A stretch of DNA of 64,000 nucleotides from the NCBI GenBank assembly GCA_965203735.1, contig OZ241909.1:620001-684000 (forward strand), read 5' to 3'. The notes beneath the pieces were generated by a model, which was not told where the DNA came from, made no database searches, and saw only the letters and a list, made by a program, of their open reading frames with translations. Position 1 is the stretch's first letter, and each line of letters starts with the position of its first letter. Shown piece after piece: positions 35,968 to 46,063 of this stretch. This DNA is from Bin55 sp965203735. GTDB lineage: Bacteria > Pseudomonadota > Gammaproteobacteria > Pseudomonadales > Azotimanducaceae. A program made the translations under genes and the position numbers.

Positions 35968-38151
35968 ATGAAGTCTATATTGTCCATGTTGCTAGCGTAC
36001 GTCGCACTTTTCTCGTGGTCGTCGTATGGGAATGAGACCGCTTCCGTTAGGGTGTACATAGATTCCTATCAATCGAAAGACAACGAAATCTGGATCGGTG
36101 TGTTTTCCGGTTCACGAGACCAGACTTCTGAAGAAGGGCAGTGGGTGTTAGTGGAGTCTGCTGAATTCAGCTTGGATATTCCGATCGTAGAGGAAGTGCT
36201 GCTGGTTGCACTTCGGAAGGATTCGGTGCCCATAGTTCAGACACTTACTCAGCAATCGGCCAGCAAAAAAATCAATCTCAAGTTTCAAGAGGGCATAAAT
36301 TTGCATGGCTCAGTAGTGTCCACAGACGACTTCCCGGTTGCAGATGCCGCTCTGACGCTGTCGAGGCCAGAACTGCCTCAGATTGAGATTCCAGATCGTG
36401 CGCAACCGAAATGGACGAGTGATAGCGATGGTAATTTCAGTATCGGTGGATTGGTGGCAGATCGCTACGGCATCAACGTTGACTTGCCTTTCGTTCCGAA
36501 CGAGAGTTTCTCCGTGCAAGTTTCCGAGAACTCGGCTAGTCCGTATGAGTTGAAGCTGGACAACGCCTTTTTTGTCGCCGGTCAAGTAGTCGAACAAGAT
36601 GGTGCAGGAGTGTTTGGCGCAGAAGTGGATACGAGGCCATACATTTCGTTCTTGGAGGAATATAAAGGAATCGTCCAAATGAGCGATACCGACGGCAGCT
36701 TTCAATTCGGCCCGTTTGTTAGGGGGCAAGACATGAGACTTTCAGCTAGACATGAGGAAGGAGGGTCAACCTATAGCCATAGTGTGATTGCCGGTCGGCA
36801 CGATGTGAAATTGGTGTTGTCCAACATGGTGCAGGTTCGCGGTATGGTGATAGATGGCGCGACTCGCAGTCCTGTCGATGAATTTGTCCTCAAGGCTTAC
36901 GGACAGGGCTGGATTCGCGAATACCAGCACAACGACACGAATGGCGAACTCTCCGCCCAGGTCGATTCAACTGCATATGGATTCGTGATCGATTCGCCTG
37001 ACTACAACGCTTCCATCGACATGGAGGTCTCATTGGATTCCCTTGAGGAACACGACATGGGAACGATTGTGTTGGATCCGGGAAGGACGGTGTCTGGTCA
37101 AGTGTATGACGTGTCGAATCGCGAGCCGATAGAAGGAGCAGAGGTTTCGAGTCTTGGAGAAGGTTGGATAGGCGTGGAGCAAACTCTCGAACGTACGTTT
37201 ACAGTTAGGTACTTGAGCCAGAACGTACGTACAGTTACCGATGCGCAAGGCGAATACAGCCTCAAACCTTTGCCGACAGAAGAAACAGTCATCTACGTCA
37301 CCGCTAGGGGCTATGAGTCTCAGGAAGTACGGCTGGAAGAGGGCGAATTTTCTTCCGATGTTGCTTTACGAGTTTGGGACCCCGATCGAACACGCATTTA
37401 CGGACGGATTGAAACCACGACCGGAGCAGCAGTGGCTGGTAGCGTGGACTTTTTTCACGTCGAGAACAACGGTGGAACTGGATTTCGTACTGAAGAGGAC
37501 GGCAGCTTCGAGTTTTCTACAAGACCTGGGACCCATCAAGTAAGCGCGAGCACCGAGTACGGCAGATCTGAAGTCATGACTGTGAAGATGCAGGATGGCG
37601 ACAACACCGAAGTCATCCTTGTTGTCGACCCTAGTGGGAGCCTCTACGGTAGCGTGGAGGGACTGCAAGGTGCCGAGACGGTAATTCTGTCGATTTCTGC
37701 CGAGGGGCGTCCCATTAGGTCAAAGCGTCTCAGTGAAAATAGCGAATTCCTCATCCAAGGGGTTGGGTACGGCACATTCACACTTAGAGCTTGGACAAGC
37801 ATGAATCGCGAGCTGAAAAGGTCGTTTGAAGTACCCGAAAGCACTGGCGAGGCACGTTTGGATCTTTCCTTTGGTGGAAACTCTCGCCTGTATGGGTCGC
37901 TAGTCGCTAGTGAGGGCGATATACCTGTTGCGAGAGTACGCGCAATACCGGTGGAGGACTCGTCCATTCACGGATGGAGCAACGTGCTGGACGATGGTTC
38001 CTTCGAAATTCAAGGACTAAACGATGGGGAGTATTTGATTGAGACCTATCTCCGATCAGGGCAATCGTACGCCTCCGAAGATGGTGAGCGAATCAGTCAG
38101 GTTCAGGTCGAACTGGCGGGAGACACGGAGTTGCTCATTCCATTGCAATAG
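35968..38151 (+). CDS. Secreted carboxypeptidase-regulatory-like repeat protein B
   Basis: This 727-residue protein is a diverged tandem duplicate of the preceding gene. The domain order is the same, as are motifs such as IWIGVFSGS against VWIGVFELP, GQVYDVSNREPIEGAEV against GRVYDASTAEPIPGAAV, and SGNSRLYG against GGNSRLYG-type strands near the C-terminus. A signal peptide (MKSILSMLLAYVALFSWSSYG) starts at the chosen ATG, which has a G-rich ribosome site (taggggggt) upstream. No enzymatic motif is visible. The pair probably forms surface or periplasmic beta-rich proteins; adhesion or polysaccharide binding would be inference only. The stop codon lies within a 12-base direct repeat. Confidence 0.78.
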   Translation: MKSILSMLLAYVALFSWSSYGNETASVRVYIDSYQSKDNEIWIGVFSGSRDQTSEEGQWVLVESAEFSLDIPIVEEVLLVALRKDSVPIVQTLTQQSASKKINLKFQEGINLHGSVVSTDDFPVADAALTLSRPELPQIEIPDRAQPKWTSDSDGNFSIGGLVADRYGINVDLPFVPNESFSVQVSENSASPYELKLDNAFFVAGQVVEQDGAGVFGAEVDTRPYISFLEEYKGIVQMSDTDGSFQFGPFVRGQDMRLSARHEEGGSTYSHSVIAGRHDVKLVLSNMVQVRGMVIDGATRSPVDEFVLKAYGQGWIREYQHNDTNGELSAQVDSTAYGFVIDSPDYNASIDMEVSLDSLEEHDMGTIVLDPGRTVSGQVYDVSNREPIEGAEVSSLGEGWIGVEQTLERTFTVRYLSQNVRTVTDAQGEYSLKPLPTEETVIYVTARGYESQEVRLEEGEFSSDVALRVWDPDRTRIYGRIETTTGAAVAGSVDFFHVENNGGTGFRTEEDGSFEFSTRPGTHQVSASTEYGRSEVMTVKMQDGDNTEVILVVDPSGSLYGSVEGLQGAETVILSISAEGRPIRSKRLSENSEFLIQGVGYGTFTLRAWTSMNRELKRSFEVPESTGEARLDLSFGGNSRLYGSLVASEGDIPVARVRAIPVEDSSIHGWSNVLDDGSFEIQGLNDGEYLIETYLRSGQSYASEDGERISQVQVELAGDTELLIPLQ

Positions 38152-38176
38152 TGCTAGATGGATCAGTGCTAGATGG
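38150..38176. repeat. 12-bp direct repeat at a stop codon
   Basis: AGTGCTAGATGG occurs twice (38150-38161 and 38165-38176), separated by ATC. The first copy overlaps the stop of repeat protein B. It is probably a small local duplication in the space before the convergent ABC transporter gene. Confidence 0.6.
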
Positions 38177-38204
38177 TTCCTACCTGCAAATGTCCGTAGG
38201 GAGG

Positions 38205-40019
38205 TCACCGCCTGTACTGGCTGACCAGTCGTTCGTAGTGAGTGTCCTGGAGCAATTCCTGGTGAATGCCCTTGTTTACAACGCGACCACCATCCAGCAC
38301 GATAATCAAGTCGGCGTTCTGCACCGTCGAAATGCGATGGGCAATGACGACGACGGTAGCCCGTTCTCGCAGTTTGGTCAGAGCCTGCTCGACCGCATGT
38401 TCGCTGGCGGCATCGAGAGAGCTGGTGGCCTCGTCCAGTAGATAGACAGAGGGATTGATCAGGATCGCACGGGCGAGGCTAATCCGTTGCTTTTGTCCGC
38501 CGGACAACCGAGCACCAACTTCCCCAAGGTCCGTGTCGTATCCATTGGGAAGACTCTCAATGAACTCGTGAGCGAAGGCGAGCTGGCTTGCGTTGATGAT
38601 TTCGTCTCTAGTCGCCTCCGATCGTCCGTAGCAGATATTCTCGGCAACCGTTCCCGAAGTGAGCATTTCTGCTTGCGGGACGAATCCGAAATGCGATCGC
38701 CAGGCTTCCGCGCTGAAGTCGACCGATGACTGGCCCCCTGCGAGCATGGTTCCATGGCTGGGCTCGATGATCTTGAGAAGCACCTTGAAGATCGTGGACT
38801 TGCCGGACCCCGAAACGCCGACGATCGCTACCTTCGAACGAGGGGGGAGGACAAGACTGATGTCGTTCAGGGTCTGTTCGGTGCGGGTTGGGTAAGTGAA
38901 ACAGATGTTCCTTAGTTCAATCTCGCACTCTGTCGGGGCGGCTGTGCTGGAACCTTGGTCAACCCGTTCGGGCAACGCAAGAATCTCCATGAGCTTTTGC
39001 GCGCGACCTAGAGCAACATTGAAAGAGGTGATCAGTGAAGCGACTCCTTGAGCGTTTCCAATGATCATGATGGCGAAGTAGGCGAAAGAGGTGGCGGTCC
39101 CAGCTGTCAGCTGGTCCGAGGCAATTAAGTTCACGACGTAGGCTGCACCGAAGATGAGGAGCGAGAACGCGAAAAGCCGAAAGGTCCCGAATATGGCGAG
39201 CTGCAGCAACTCTTGCTTGAGGAAGAACCGCTTGACTTCGTTCGTGTAGGCCGAAAAGACCCTATTTTCCCGAATGATCTGATTGAAGGCGTAGACGATG
39301 TCCCGAGCCCGGAACGTCTCGCCCGCGTGGCGACCGGACTGTGCTTCCGCCTTCTGAAGGCGTTCTCCAAAGCGTCGAAGAATGGGAGAGAACGCAAGAA
39401 TGGGAATGGTCATCACGACCGCAACGCCTACAGCGATAAGGGTCAATCGTGGACTTACGAAAATAGCGCTCCCGACACCGCCGATCAGGCCAATGACCGT
39501 GCTCAGGAGACTTGGAATGGAGCCGCCGATGAAGTTTCCCAGCTGTGCCGTATCAGCGATGACACGTGTCTGCAGTTCACCGCTCGACTCCTTGTCGATC
39601 ACCTCGTCACCGTGATCCATGACGCGAGCGAATACGCTTCTTCGTATATTCCGGATGTAGTTGGCCCCCGCCCAGGAAATGGTGTACATGGCTGCCACGT
39701 TGATCACTTCGCGGACAGCGAGCACCAGGATGAGAATTAGCGCGAAATCGGCGATGGTCCGAAGCATCGACACATTGGCGATGACCTCGTCGAGCCTTGC
39801 ATAAATGATGAACCCAGGCGCTAATGAAGCGATTGACACTACTCCTGTGGCTAGGTAGGCGACCGTCAGGTACCAGCGATACGGACGGACAAAGGGCCAG
39901 AAGGCGGAGAAAAAGCGACGAAGGTTCGCGGGAAACTTTTGGTTCGTGTCGTTCCCTTGCTTGGGATCCTGACTAGAGCCCTTGGACCGACGTTCGGCGA
40001 TGGCTTCTTTAGGTGTCAT
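38205..40019 (-). CDS. ABC exporter, fused permease and ATPase
   Basis: This 604-residue half-transporter has a six-helix type IV exporter membrane domain (residues ~45-330), then an ATPase domain with Walker A GVSGSGKST (about residue 400), signature LSGGQKQRISLARA, Walker B VYLLDEATSS and the H-loop VVIAHR. It would act as a homodimer, exporting lipid, drug or peptide in the MsbA/LmrA manner. An N-terminal extension of ~30 residues is polar. The gene is noticeably more GC-rich than the surface-protein genes beside it and stands alone, convergent with repeat protein B. Confidence 0.9.
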   Translation of the reverse strand: MTPKEAIAERRSKGSSQDPKQGNDTNQKFPANLRRFFSAFWPFVRPYRWYLTVAYLATGVVSIASLAPGFIIYARLDEVIANVSMLRTIADFALILILVLAVREVINVAAMYTISWAGANYIRNIRRSVFARVMDHGDEVIDKESSGELQTRVIADTAQLGNFIGGSIPSLLSTVIGLIGGVGSAIFVSPRLTLIAVGVAVVMTIPILAFSPILRRFGERLQKAEAQSGRHAGETFRARDIVYAFNQIIRENRVFSAYTNEVKRFFLKQELLQLAIFGTFRLFAFSLLIFGAAYVVNLIASDQLTAGTATSFAYFAIMIIGNAQGVASLITSFNVALGRAQKLMEILALPERVDQGSSTAAPTECEIELRNICFTYPTRTEQTLNDISLVLPPRSKVAIVGVSGSGKSTIFKVLLKIIEPSHGTMLAGGQSSVDFSAEAWRSHFGFVPQAEMLTSGTVAENICYGRSEATRDEIINASQLAFAHEFIESLPNGYDTDLGEVGARLSGGQKQRISLARAILINPSVYLLDEATSSLDAASEHAVEQALTKLRERATVVVIAHRISTVQNADLIIVLDGGRVVNKGIHQELLQDTHYERLVSQYRR

Positions 40020-40247
40020 TCAGACTTACGCTGCGCACTGGACCAGATACCAATCCGAGAAACAAGGACTCCCATTTGAGGCACGCTGAATCGCTCGACG
40101 CAACAGTGGTGCGAGAAAAACTGGATCAGAAGGAGTATTCAAGACGTTCATAGTCTCGCTCTAGCATACACAAGCCATCGCGACCCCAGGCTAGTAGCGA
40201 GTCCAGATTGTCTTGTCCAACACAGGGGAGAGAGAAATCACCTTTCG

Positions 40248-42560
40248 TTAATCGCCAAATCGGCGTTCGAATCGCAGAATCACCTGTCTGGGTGCAATGA
40301 GTTCCACCGAGGTTGCACCTACTCCAAATACGTCAGTAAATTTGGAGTTCACTCCGGCTTCATCGGAAATGTTGAGAGCAGAAAGTGAGTATACCCACGG
40401 AGTGCGCGGTGTTGTGAACCGTATAGATGCATTAAGCACCGAGTAGCTGGCAACGAGATCGGTACGTGGGTTATTGAATATTCTGTGGAAATACTCACCA
40501 CGGAAAACGTACTGAATCTTTGTCCTCAACTCACCCATCCCCTGTACATCGCTGAAATGGGAGAAGGACACATTGCCCGTCATGCTGGGAGCTTTGGCTA
40601 ACTCGTTTCCTTTGACATTCTTGATGTTTTCGGCGCGAGCTCTCTGAATTTTCTCACCGAACAGGGAAAACCCTCGAGCTAGCAGGGAATTTGTCGTGGC
40701 ATCGGAATCGACGTTGTCGAGCGCCCAATGATCATCTGAAATTTCTGTATGCAGACGAGAAAGGCGAATCTCCAACTCGGTGTTGCTGGTCGGAACCGCA
40801 AAAATTTCGAACTCTACTCCCCTAATGGATACTGATGGGATATTGGCAACGCCTCCTTCAAAGACTTCAGGATCCGTAGCTTGGTATTGCATGTTTCTAT
40901 AGTCGTAAACAAATGCAGAGGCATTGACCAGAGCCCTTCCTTTTAGGGCGTCAGTCTTGATTCCAATTTCCACAACATCCGCAACTTCATCGACGAACGT
41001 AGGTAGCACTAGGATGGGAGCAATGAGATTCTCACGACCGTAGGTCAGATTGCTTCCTCCAGGTTTGAAACCTCGAGCAAAGGAACCATAGATCAACGAG
41101 TTGTCCTCTGTTTGATACTCGATGGTAGTGCGCCCAGTTAGTCTCGTTGATGTAATTTGAAGATGTGCTGTTCCGCTTCGACCATAGAAATTCGTGACTC
41201 TTCCATCTACTTGGTCGTCCGTGTAGCGAAAGCCTCCGATGATCGCTACACGAGGAGATACCTCGTAATCGCCCTCAACATATGCCGACCAAGAATTGCG
41301 TTCTATGGTCGAGTCTGAAATGAATCCGTAGTCGCCCAGTTCGAAATTCTGTACTTGCTGAACGCTGATCGGATCGAAGGTACCGTCAAATCCAAAATCG
41401 ATCTGCTCGCGAAATCTAAGGTCGAAAGAAGTATCGAGCAAAAAGAAACCTGCGATCCAGGAAATTTTGTCGGGTGCGTCATCCGCCGACAGCCATTGGA
41501 CTTCGTGAGTAGTCGTCGTCTGTGTATCGTCTTCCGGTGCGACCGCGGCTGGAAGAGGTGCCTCTGACCCAAGTGATTCCAGATCGGTTCGATCGTTGTC
41601 CCGAAAGGAAATGTGGTGGTCTTCCTGCATGCTAACGAGATACTTGACGACCGATGAGGACACTTCTTGTGAAATCTCACCGCTGAACACAGAAGTGCTC
41701 AGTGTGTAGCTAGAGCGATAGTCCTGAGCGAGCGATCTGGGATTCGGTGTGGTGTCCAGTATCCCCTTGAGTGCCGAACCGTTAATGTCCTCATCAAAGA
41801 GATATGCGTTGAACATCAAACGGGTCTTTGGGTTTATGTCCCAGAGTAGTCGAGCCCGAGCACTCAAGCTGCCATTGTCGTCTAGTTCCTGATTCAAGAT
41901 CACGTTTTGGCTGAAGCCTTTGTGTGCACTAAACGAAGCTGCTGTTCGGATCGCGGCATTCTGGCCCAGGGGCAGGTTTGCGAAGGCATTGACTCTTGAC
42001 AATTCGTAATTTCCCAAACTTGCTACGAAATTACCCGAAAGCTCGTCCTTGGACGGAGCTGCAGTAGTCACGTTAATGACGCCTCCGGTTGAGTTTTGAC
42101 CAAACAACGACCCTTGTGGTCCTCGCAAGAACTCAATCCGTTCGATATCGAGGAGATCCGTCAGGAGGGAGAAGGCTGAAGCAACATAGATTCCATCGAC
42201 ATGTAGCGAAACCGACGGATTCGCAATGGCATTTTGGTTGGCTTCGTTACCCACTCCACGAATAGTGACTACATTTCGGACACCTTCGTTCTTGGCGATA
42301 TTTACTCCTGGAGCAAGTGCGTTCAGGTCCACTAGAGTCTCCAAGTGAAAGCTATCCAACTCGTCTCGATCAAATACTGAAACAGACTGGGATACCTCCC
42401 GTAGCGGCTTGCTGCGTTTTTCGGCTGTGACAATGACTTCCTCGATTTGCGGTTCTGATTCTGCACTGCAGGGGATACTCAATCCAAGCACTGCAACGAA
42501 TAACGCATAGACAGTCAATGTATTGGAATTGTTGTGTTGAAGAGAAATCACTTTGGCCAA
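40248..42560 (-). CDS. TonB-dependent outer-membrane receptor
   Basis: This 770-residue protein has a signal peptide, a TonB-box-like segment EEVIVTAEKRSKPLREV, a plug domain (residues ~50-165, with TIRGVGNEANQNAIANPS and LRGPQGSLFGQNSTGGVINV) and a 22-strand-type barrel to the C-terminus. This is the type abundant in marine and freshwater gammaproteobacteria and sphingomonads, importing siderophores, vitamin-like compounds, glycans or steroids. The start codon appears to be TTG. No FecIR regulators or periplasmic binding protein lie beside it, so the ligand is open. The divergent MFS transporter begins 124 bases away and could move the same ligand. Confidence 0.92.
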   Translation of the reverse strand: MAKVISLQHNNSNTLTVYALFVAVLGLSIPCSAESEPQIEEVIVTAEKRSKPLREVSQSVSVFDRDELDSFHLETLVDLNALAPGVNIAKNEGVRNVVTIRGVGNEANQNAIANPSVSLHVDGIYVASAFSLLTDLLDIERIEFLRGPQGSLFGQNSTGGVINVTTAAPSKDELSGNFVASLGNYELSRVNAFANLPLGQNAAIRTAASFSAHKGFSQNVILNQELDDNGSLSARARLLWDINPKTRLMFNAYLFDEDINGSALKGILDTTPNPRSLAQDYRSSYTLSTSVFSGEISQEVSSSVVKYLVSMQEDHHISFRDNDRTDLESLGSEAPLPAAVAPEDDTQTTTTHEVQWLSADDAPDKISWIAGFFLLDTSFDLRFREQIDFGFDGTFDPISVQQVQNFELGDYGFISDSTIERNSWSAYVEGDYEVSPRVAIIGGFRYTDDQVDGRVTNFYGRSGTAHLQITSTRLTGRTTIEYQTEDNSLIYGSFARGFKPGGSNLTYGRENLIAPILVLPTFVDEVADVVEIGIKTDALKGRALVNASAFVYDYRNMQYQATDPEVFEGGVANIPSVSIRGVEFEIFAVPTSNTELEIRLSRLHTEISDDHWALDNVDSDATTNSLLARGFSLFGEKIQRARAENIKNVKGNELAKAPSMTGNVSFSHFSDVQGMGELRTKIQYVFRGEYFHRIFNNPRTDLVASYSVLNASIRFTTPRTPWVYSLSALNISDEAGVNSKFTDVFGVGATSVELIAPRQVILRFERRFGD

Positions 42561-42684
42561 AGTGTGATTTGCGCCCGTGAATTATGCAACTCCTACCATA
42601 CATTGAAAGGAATGCAACAAACCGCAATCAATGTAGTTTGAATCGGTACTCCTAGAATGGAGCCGTTCGCTTTCCGCAACCAAT

Positions 42685-43953
42685 ATGCCCTATACGAAGT
42701 CTTCCATTGCGGAAACGCTACGCTCGCTGTCGTTTTCCATCTATGTCCCGTCGCTGTTGTCGGCGATTGCCCGCGGCGGTGCGTTGGTTGCACTTCCGCT
42801 CTTCGCTCTCGATCAAGGTGGTGGACCGGCATTGGCGGCGGCTGTTGTCGGACTGAGAGCAGCCGGGTCCATGGCAAGCAATGTTCCGTCTTCGCAGCTT
42901 GCAGCTCTTTGGAACGACAAAGCGGTAATGCTCATTGGTCTGGCAGTCATGTCTGCTGCGTCTTTTGGTTTAGCGGGTCCGTCGTCCCCCATTCTTCTCT
43001 GCATCAGTTCGCTCCTACTTGGCGTTGGGAGTGGGTCTTGGATCATTGCAAGGCTTCTTCACGTTACGGAATCCGTACTGCTTGAACAGCGGGGACGTGC
43101 CATATCCGTAATGGCAGGCATAGAGCGGGCCGGGGCGTTGATTGGACCAGTTTTGGCGGGTTTCGCTCTTCAGTCGTTCGGGTATATGTACGTTTTCGGA
43201 GGGATTGGAGGTCTACTCCTTGCGGCTTTTCTATTCTGTCTTTGGAAGACTTCGAAGATTAGAGTCCGCAGGAGCAGTCGGGTTTCCATAGGTGTACTGC
43301 AGATTGCGGTCAGGTTTCACCAAGTCTTTCTGAAGAGCGGACTAGTGATGCTCTTTCTGTCCTACTTGAGAAACGCACGAATCTTCTTGATCCCTGTCTG
43401 GGGATCCGCAATCGGTCTTAGCCCTGGCGAAATTGGTCTCGTTATGAGTCTTTCGTCCGCCATTGACATGGTGATGTTCTTGCCAGCAGGCTACATACTG
43501 GATACAGTCGGCAGAAAGATAAACCTGATTTCCTCTCTGGTGGTCATGAGTTGTGCAACCGCTATGCTCCCAATGGCAGGATCGTTTGTTCCGTTTCTCG
43601 CGGTAGCCATGTTCGCCGGACTGGGAAACGGTCTAGGTACAGGGATTGTCATGACGTTGGGAGGGGACTTGTCTCCACGCTATGGACGGAGCCAATTTCT
43701 TGGATTGTGGCGGCTTGTCGGTAACACAGGAGGTGTCGTTAGTCCTTTTGCGATCGGAATGATTGCGCAATCAGTTTCGATGTTGGTTGCATGCGCATTT
43801 TCCGGACTGCTGGGTTTCGTCGGAGTCGCTCTGGCTTTGGTGTTCGTTCCCGAGACTTTGAGAAAAAGGGACAGAAACGAAGAGAGAAGTCAGTCGACGG
43901 AATCAGTCGGATCAGATCTCGGAAAAACAGAAGAGACAGAGAAACCAGCTTAG
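42685..43953 (+). CDS. MFS transporter
   Basis: This 422-residue protein has twelve predicted membrane helices in two six-helix halves and the family loop DTVGRKIN between helices 8 and 9. The charged, glutamate- and lysine-rich C-terminal tail (~30 residues) is cytoplasmic. It is divergent from the TonB receptor and ends in a 3-base overlap with the convergent lactonase gene. It could export or import the compound taken up by that receptor (inference). Confidence 0.85.
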   Translation: MPYTKSSIAETLRSLSFSIYVPSLLSAIARGGALVALPLFALDQGGGPALAAAVVGLRAAGSMASNVPSSQLAALWNDKAVMLIGLAVMSAASFGLAGPSSPILLCISSLLLGVGSGSWIIARLLHVTESVLLEQRGRAISVMAGIERAGALIGPVLAGFALQSFGYMYVFGGIGGLLLAAFLFCLWKTSKIRVRRSSRVSIGVLQIAVRFHQVFLKSGLVMLFLSYLRNARIFLIPVWGSAIGLSPGEIGLVMSLSSAIDMVMFLPAGYILDTVGRKINLISSLVVMSCATAMLPMAGSFVPFLAVAMFAGLGNGLGTGIVMTLGGDLSPRYGRSQFLGLWRLVGNTGGVVSPFAIGMIAQSVSMLVACAFSGLLGFVGVALALVFVPETLRKRDRNEERSQSTESVGSDLGKTEETEKPA

Positions 43954-44840
43954 AAAAGAGGTGCACTCTCGATCTTAAGTTTCACGGAATACAGATGGTT
44001 GGTGGAGGTTAGGAAGAAGGTCTTCATATCGTCCCCGCCCCAAGTAAAGTTCGCGCAAAACCGAGGCGTAAGAAGGATTCCAAGCAATGCTCCGGACTCA
44101 GGTGCATACACGTGAACGCCTCCGGGACCTGCGCAAAAGACATGCCCTGAAGCTCCCACTTTCAATCCGTCGGGCGCACCATATCCTGTTCCCTTCGACT
44201 TCGCAAAGACCTCTCCACCTGTGAGTGAACCATCCTCTGCACAAGCGAACCTGCGAATATGCATTTCGGGAGTGTCGGCAACAAGGAGATGGGTTTCGTC
44301 CGTAGTGAACGCCAAGCCATTTGGTTGAGTGAAATCACTCGCTAGAAGCGAGAGTTCTCCGGTTGTTCCGTCGATCTTGTAGACGCCTCGAAAATCAAGG
44401 ACGAGGGGGCGCTCGACACCCACGTTCGGTCCTCGACCAAATGTGGGATCAGTAAAGAAGATGTCGCCGTTTGAGCGGACAACAATGTCGTTGGGACTGT
44501 TGAGCTCTTTGTCTTGCCAGTGTGAAGCCAGAACGGTGATTGAGCCATCGTGTTCCTCACGAACAACTCGGCTTGTAGCATGCTCGCATGTCAGAATTCG
44601 ACCTTGCTTGTCGTAAGTATTTCCGTTTGCGTTGTTGCTTGGCGTTCGGTAGGTAGACGATCCAGTTTGGGCACTCCAGCGGTGCATTGAATTCGCCGGA
44701 ATGTCACTGAACGTCAAGTGCTTCTCGTAGGGATGCCAAATCGGTCCTTCGGTGAATTCGAACCCTTCTGCCAAGGTTTTTCTATCCTGGTTGGTATCCA
44801 CGACTTCATTGAATCGATCATCAACGACCTCGAAATCCAT
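43950..44840 (-). CDS. SMP-30/gluconolactonase family hydrolase
   Basis: This 296-residue six-bladed beta-propeller protein matches the SMP-30/gluconolaconase/LRE family. Metal-ligand segments are visible: EGFEFTEGPIWHP with the first glutamate, LNSPNDIVV with the conserved asparagine, and VADTPEMHIRRF further on. The family hydrolyses sugar lactones using a divalent metal. There is no signal peptide, so it acts in the cytoplasm. Downstream of the PhyH-like gene on the same strand (36-base gap), so the two probably form an operon. Confidence 0.88.
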   Translation of the reverse strand: MDFEVVDDRFNEVVDTNQDRKTLAEGFEFTEGPIWHPYEKHLTFSDIPANSMHRWSAQTGSSTYRTPSNNANGNTYDKQGRILTCEHATSRVVREEHDGSITVLASHWQDKELNSPNDIVVRSNGDIFFTDPTFGRGPNVGVERPLVLDFRGVYKIDGTTGELSLLASDFTQPNGLAFTTDETHLLVADTPEMHIRRFACAEDGSLTGGEVFAKSKGTGYGAPDGLKVGASGHVFCAGPGGVHVYAPESGALLGILLTPRFCANFTWGGDDMKTFFLTSTNHLYSVKLKIESAPLF

Positions 44841-44876
44841 ACGAACTCCTCTCCTCTTTCTTGAAATATACGCGAA

Positions 44877-45797
44877 CTATGCGAAGGGGTCTGTACCCGT
44901 TTTCATGAAGGGGCCAACCCGTTCCGGATGGTCATTGTGCTCACGATAGGGATAGAGTGACTCAAGACCCAAAATCTTTTCGAGCTCGGGGAATCTCTCC
45001 AGCAGCGACGGGTCGATTTCGTTGCGGTTCCATTGATGAATGGGTCGCATATGCATTCTCATGAAGACCTGAACGAGTGTTACGCGGAGACCAGGATTTT
45101 TTCTCGGTGTGGATCCGTGCCACGTCGAACCATGCCATACTGCAAGCGAGCCAGCTTTCCCGTGCAGCGGAACGACTTTGAAAGGCGTCGTCTCGAGCGA
45201 CGACTCGTGAGGCAAGGTTGCCCTGCCGTATCGATGAGACCCAGGTACGAAAACTGTTGGCCCATCGTCTGCTCCTGCATAGTCAGTACACAACCAAGAT
45301 AGATTGGCGACGTGTGCGATGTGACCACCGCCCGGTGGAATGCCGTGAGCGTCGCTGTGCAGACCTAGTCCGCCAGCTGATTCTGGTTTGATGATCCAAG
45401 TGTGGCCGGTGAGCATTGCGCTCTGACCCAGCAACCAGCGAGCTATCGTCAAGACTTGGGGATTAGTTGCTGCTTCCGCGAACACATCGTCTTCTTGAAG
45501 CAAGTACCACGAATTTCGAAACGCGGACTTCGCGGCTTCAGGTGCTGCAGTCGAATAATCTCCGATTTCGATGTTGTTGCGTTTTTCGCAAGTTCTTATG
45601 ATCGCTTCTCTGAGTCGCTTTGGAAAGTCGTTGTTGGTGCCCATGATCTCAGGCGGGATCACCGTGAGACCATAAGCGTCCAACTCCAAAGCGTGCTTGG
45701 TAAGTCCAAACTGATCCAAGTCTTTCATCAGCGGATCCAGATTAGGGCAAGTTTCGTAGGATGCGATGTCGTTGTGCATGTTTTTTGAGGGCAACAC
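44877..45797 (-). CDS. Phytanoyl-CoA dioxygenase (PhyH) family protein
   Basis: This 306-residue Fe(II)/2-oxoglutarate oxygenase has the iron motif GLHSDAH (H and D) in the middle and the distal histidine in VWHGSTWHGSTPRKNPGLR, whose arginine binds 2-oxoglutarate. Bacterial members hydroxylate small molecules, lipids or phosphonates, not necessarily phytanoyl-CoA. It is the first gene of a two-gene unit with the SMP-30 lactonase, so it may hydroxylate a substrate that then forms a lactone (inference). Confidence 0.87.
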   Translation of the reverse strand: MLPSKNMHNDIASYETCPNLDPLMKDLDQFGLTKHALELDAYGLTVIPPEIMGTNNDFPKRLREAIIRTCEKRNNIEIGDYSTAAPEAAKSAFRNSWYLLQEDDVFAEAATNPQVLTIARWLLGQSAMLTGHTWIIKPESAGGLGLHSDAHGIPPGGGHIAHVANLSWLCTDYAGADDGPTVFVPGSHRYGRATLPHESSLETTPFKVVPLHGKAGSLAVWHGSTWHGSTPRKNPGLRVTLVQVFMRMHMRPIHQWNRNEIDPSLLERFPELEKILGLESLYPYREHNDHPERVGPFMKTGTDPFA

Positions 45798-46063
45798 GAT
45801 GATGACACGGAAATATTAGCGTAACCGAATTGGTCGATTTGAGCACGCTGAAGGGATTAGCAGCAAGAAACATGAAACGTCACCATATACGTTCGTGAAA
45901 CCGCCAACAGCCGAAATTTGAGGAGCCAAGGTAAGCCTACGAAGTGTAGATTGGACCAGTAGTTCTATTGATTTGAAACAGATTCTGCCGCACCCTCGAT
46001 ACCAAGTGGGATCCCTTCACAAATGTATACTCTCGTCCTTCATCCAGCCTTAGAGATCACGAA

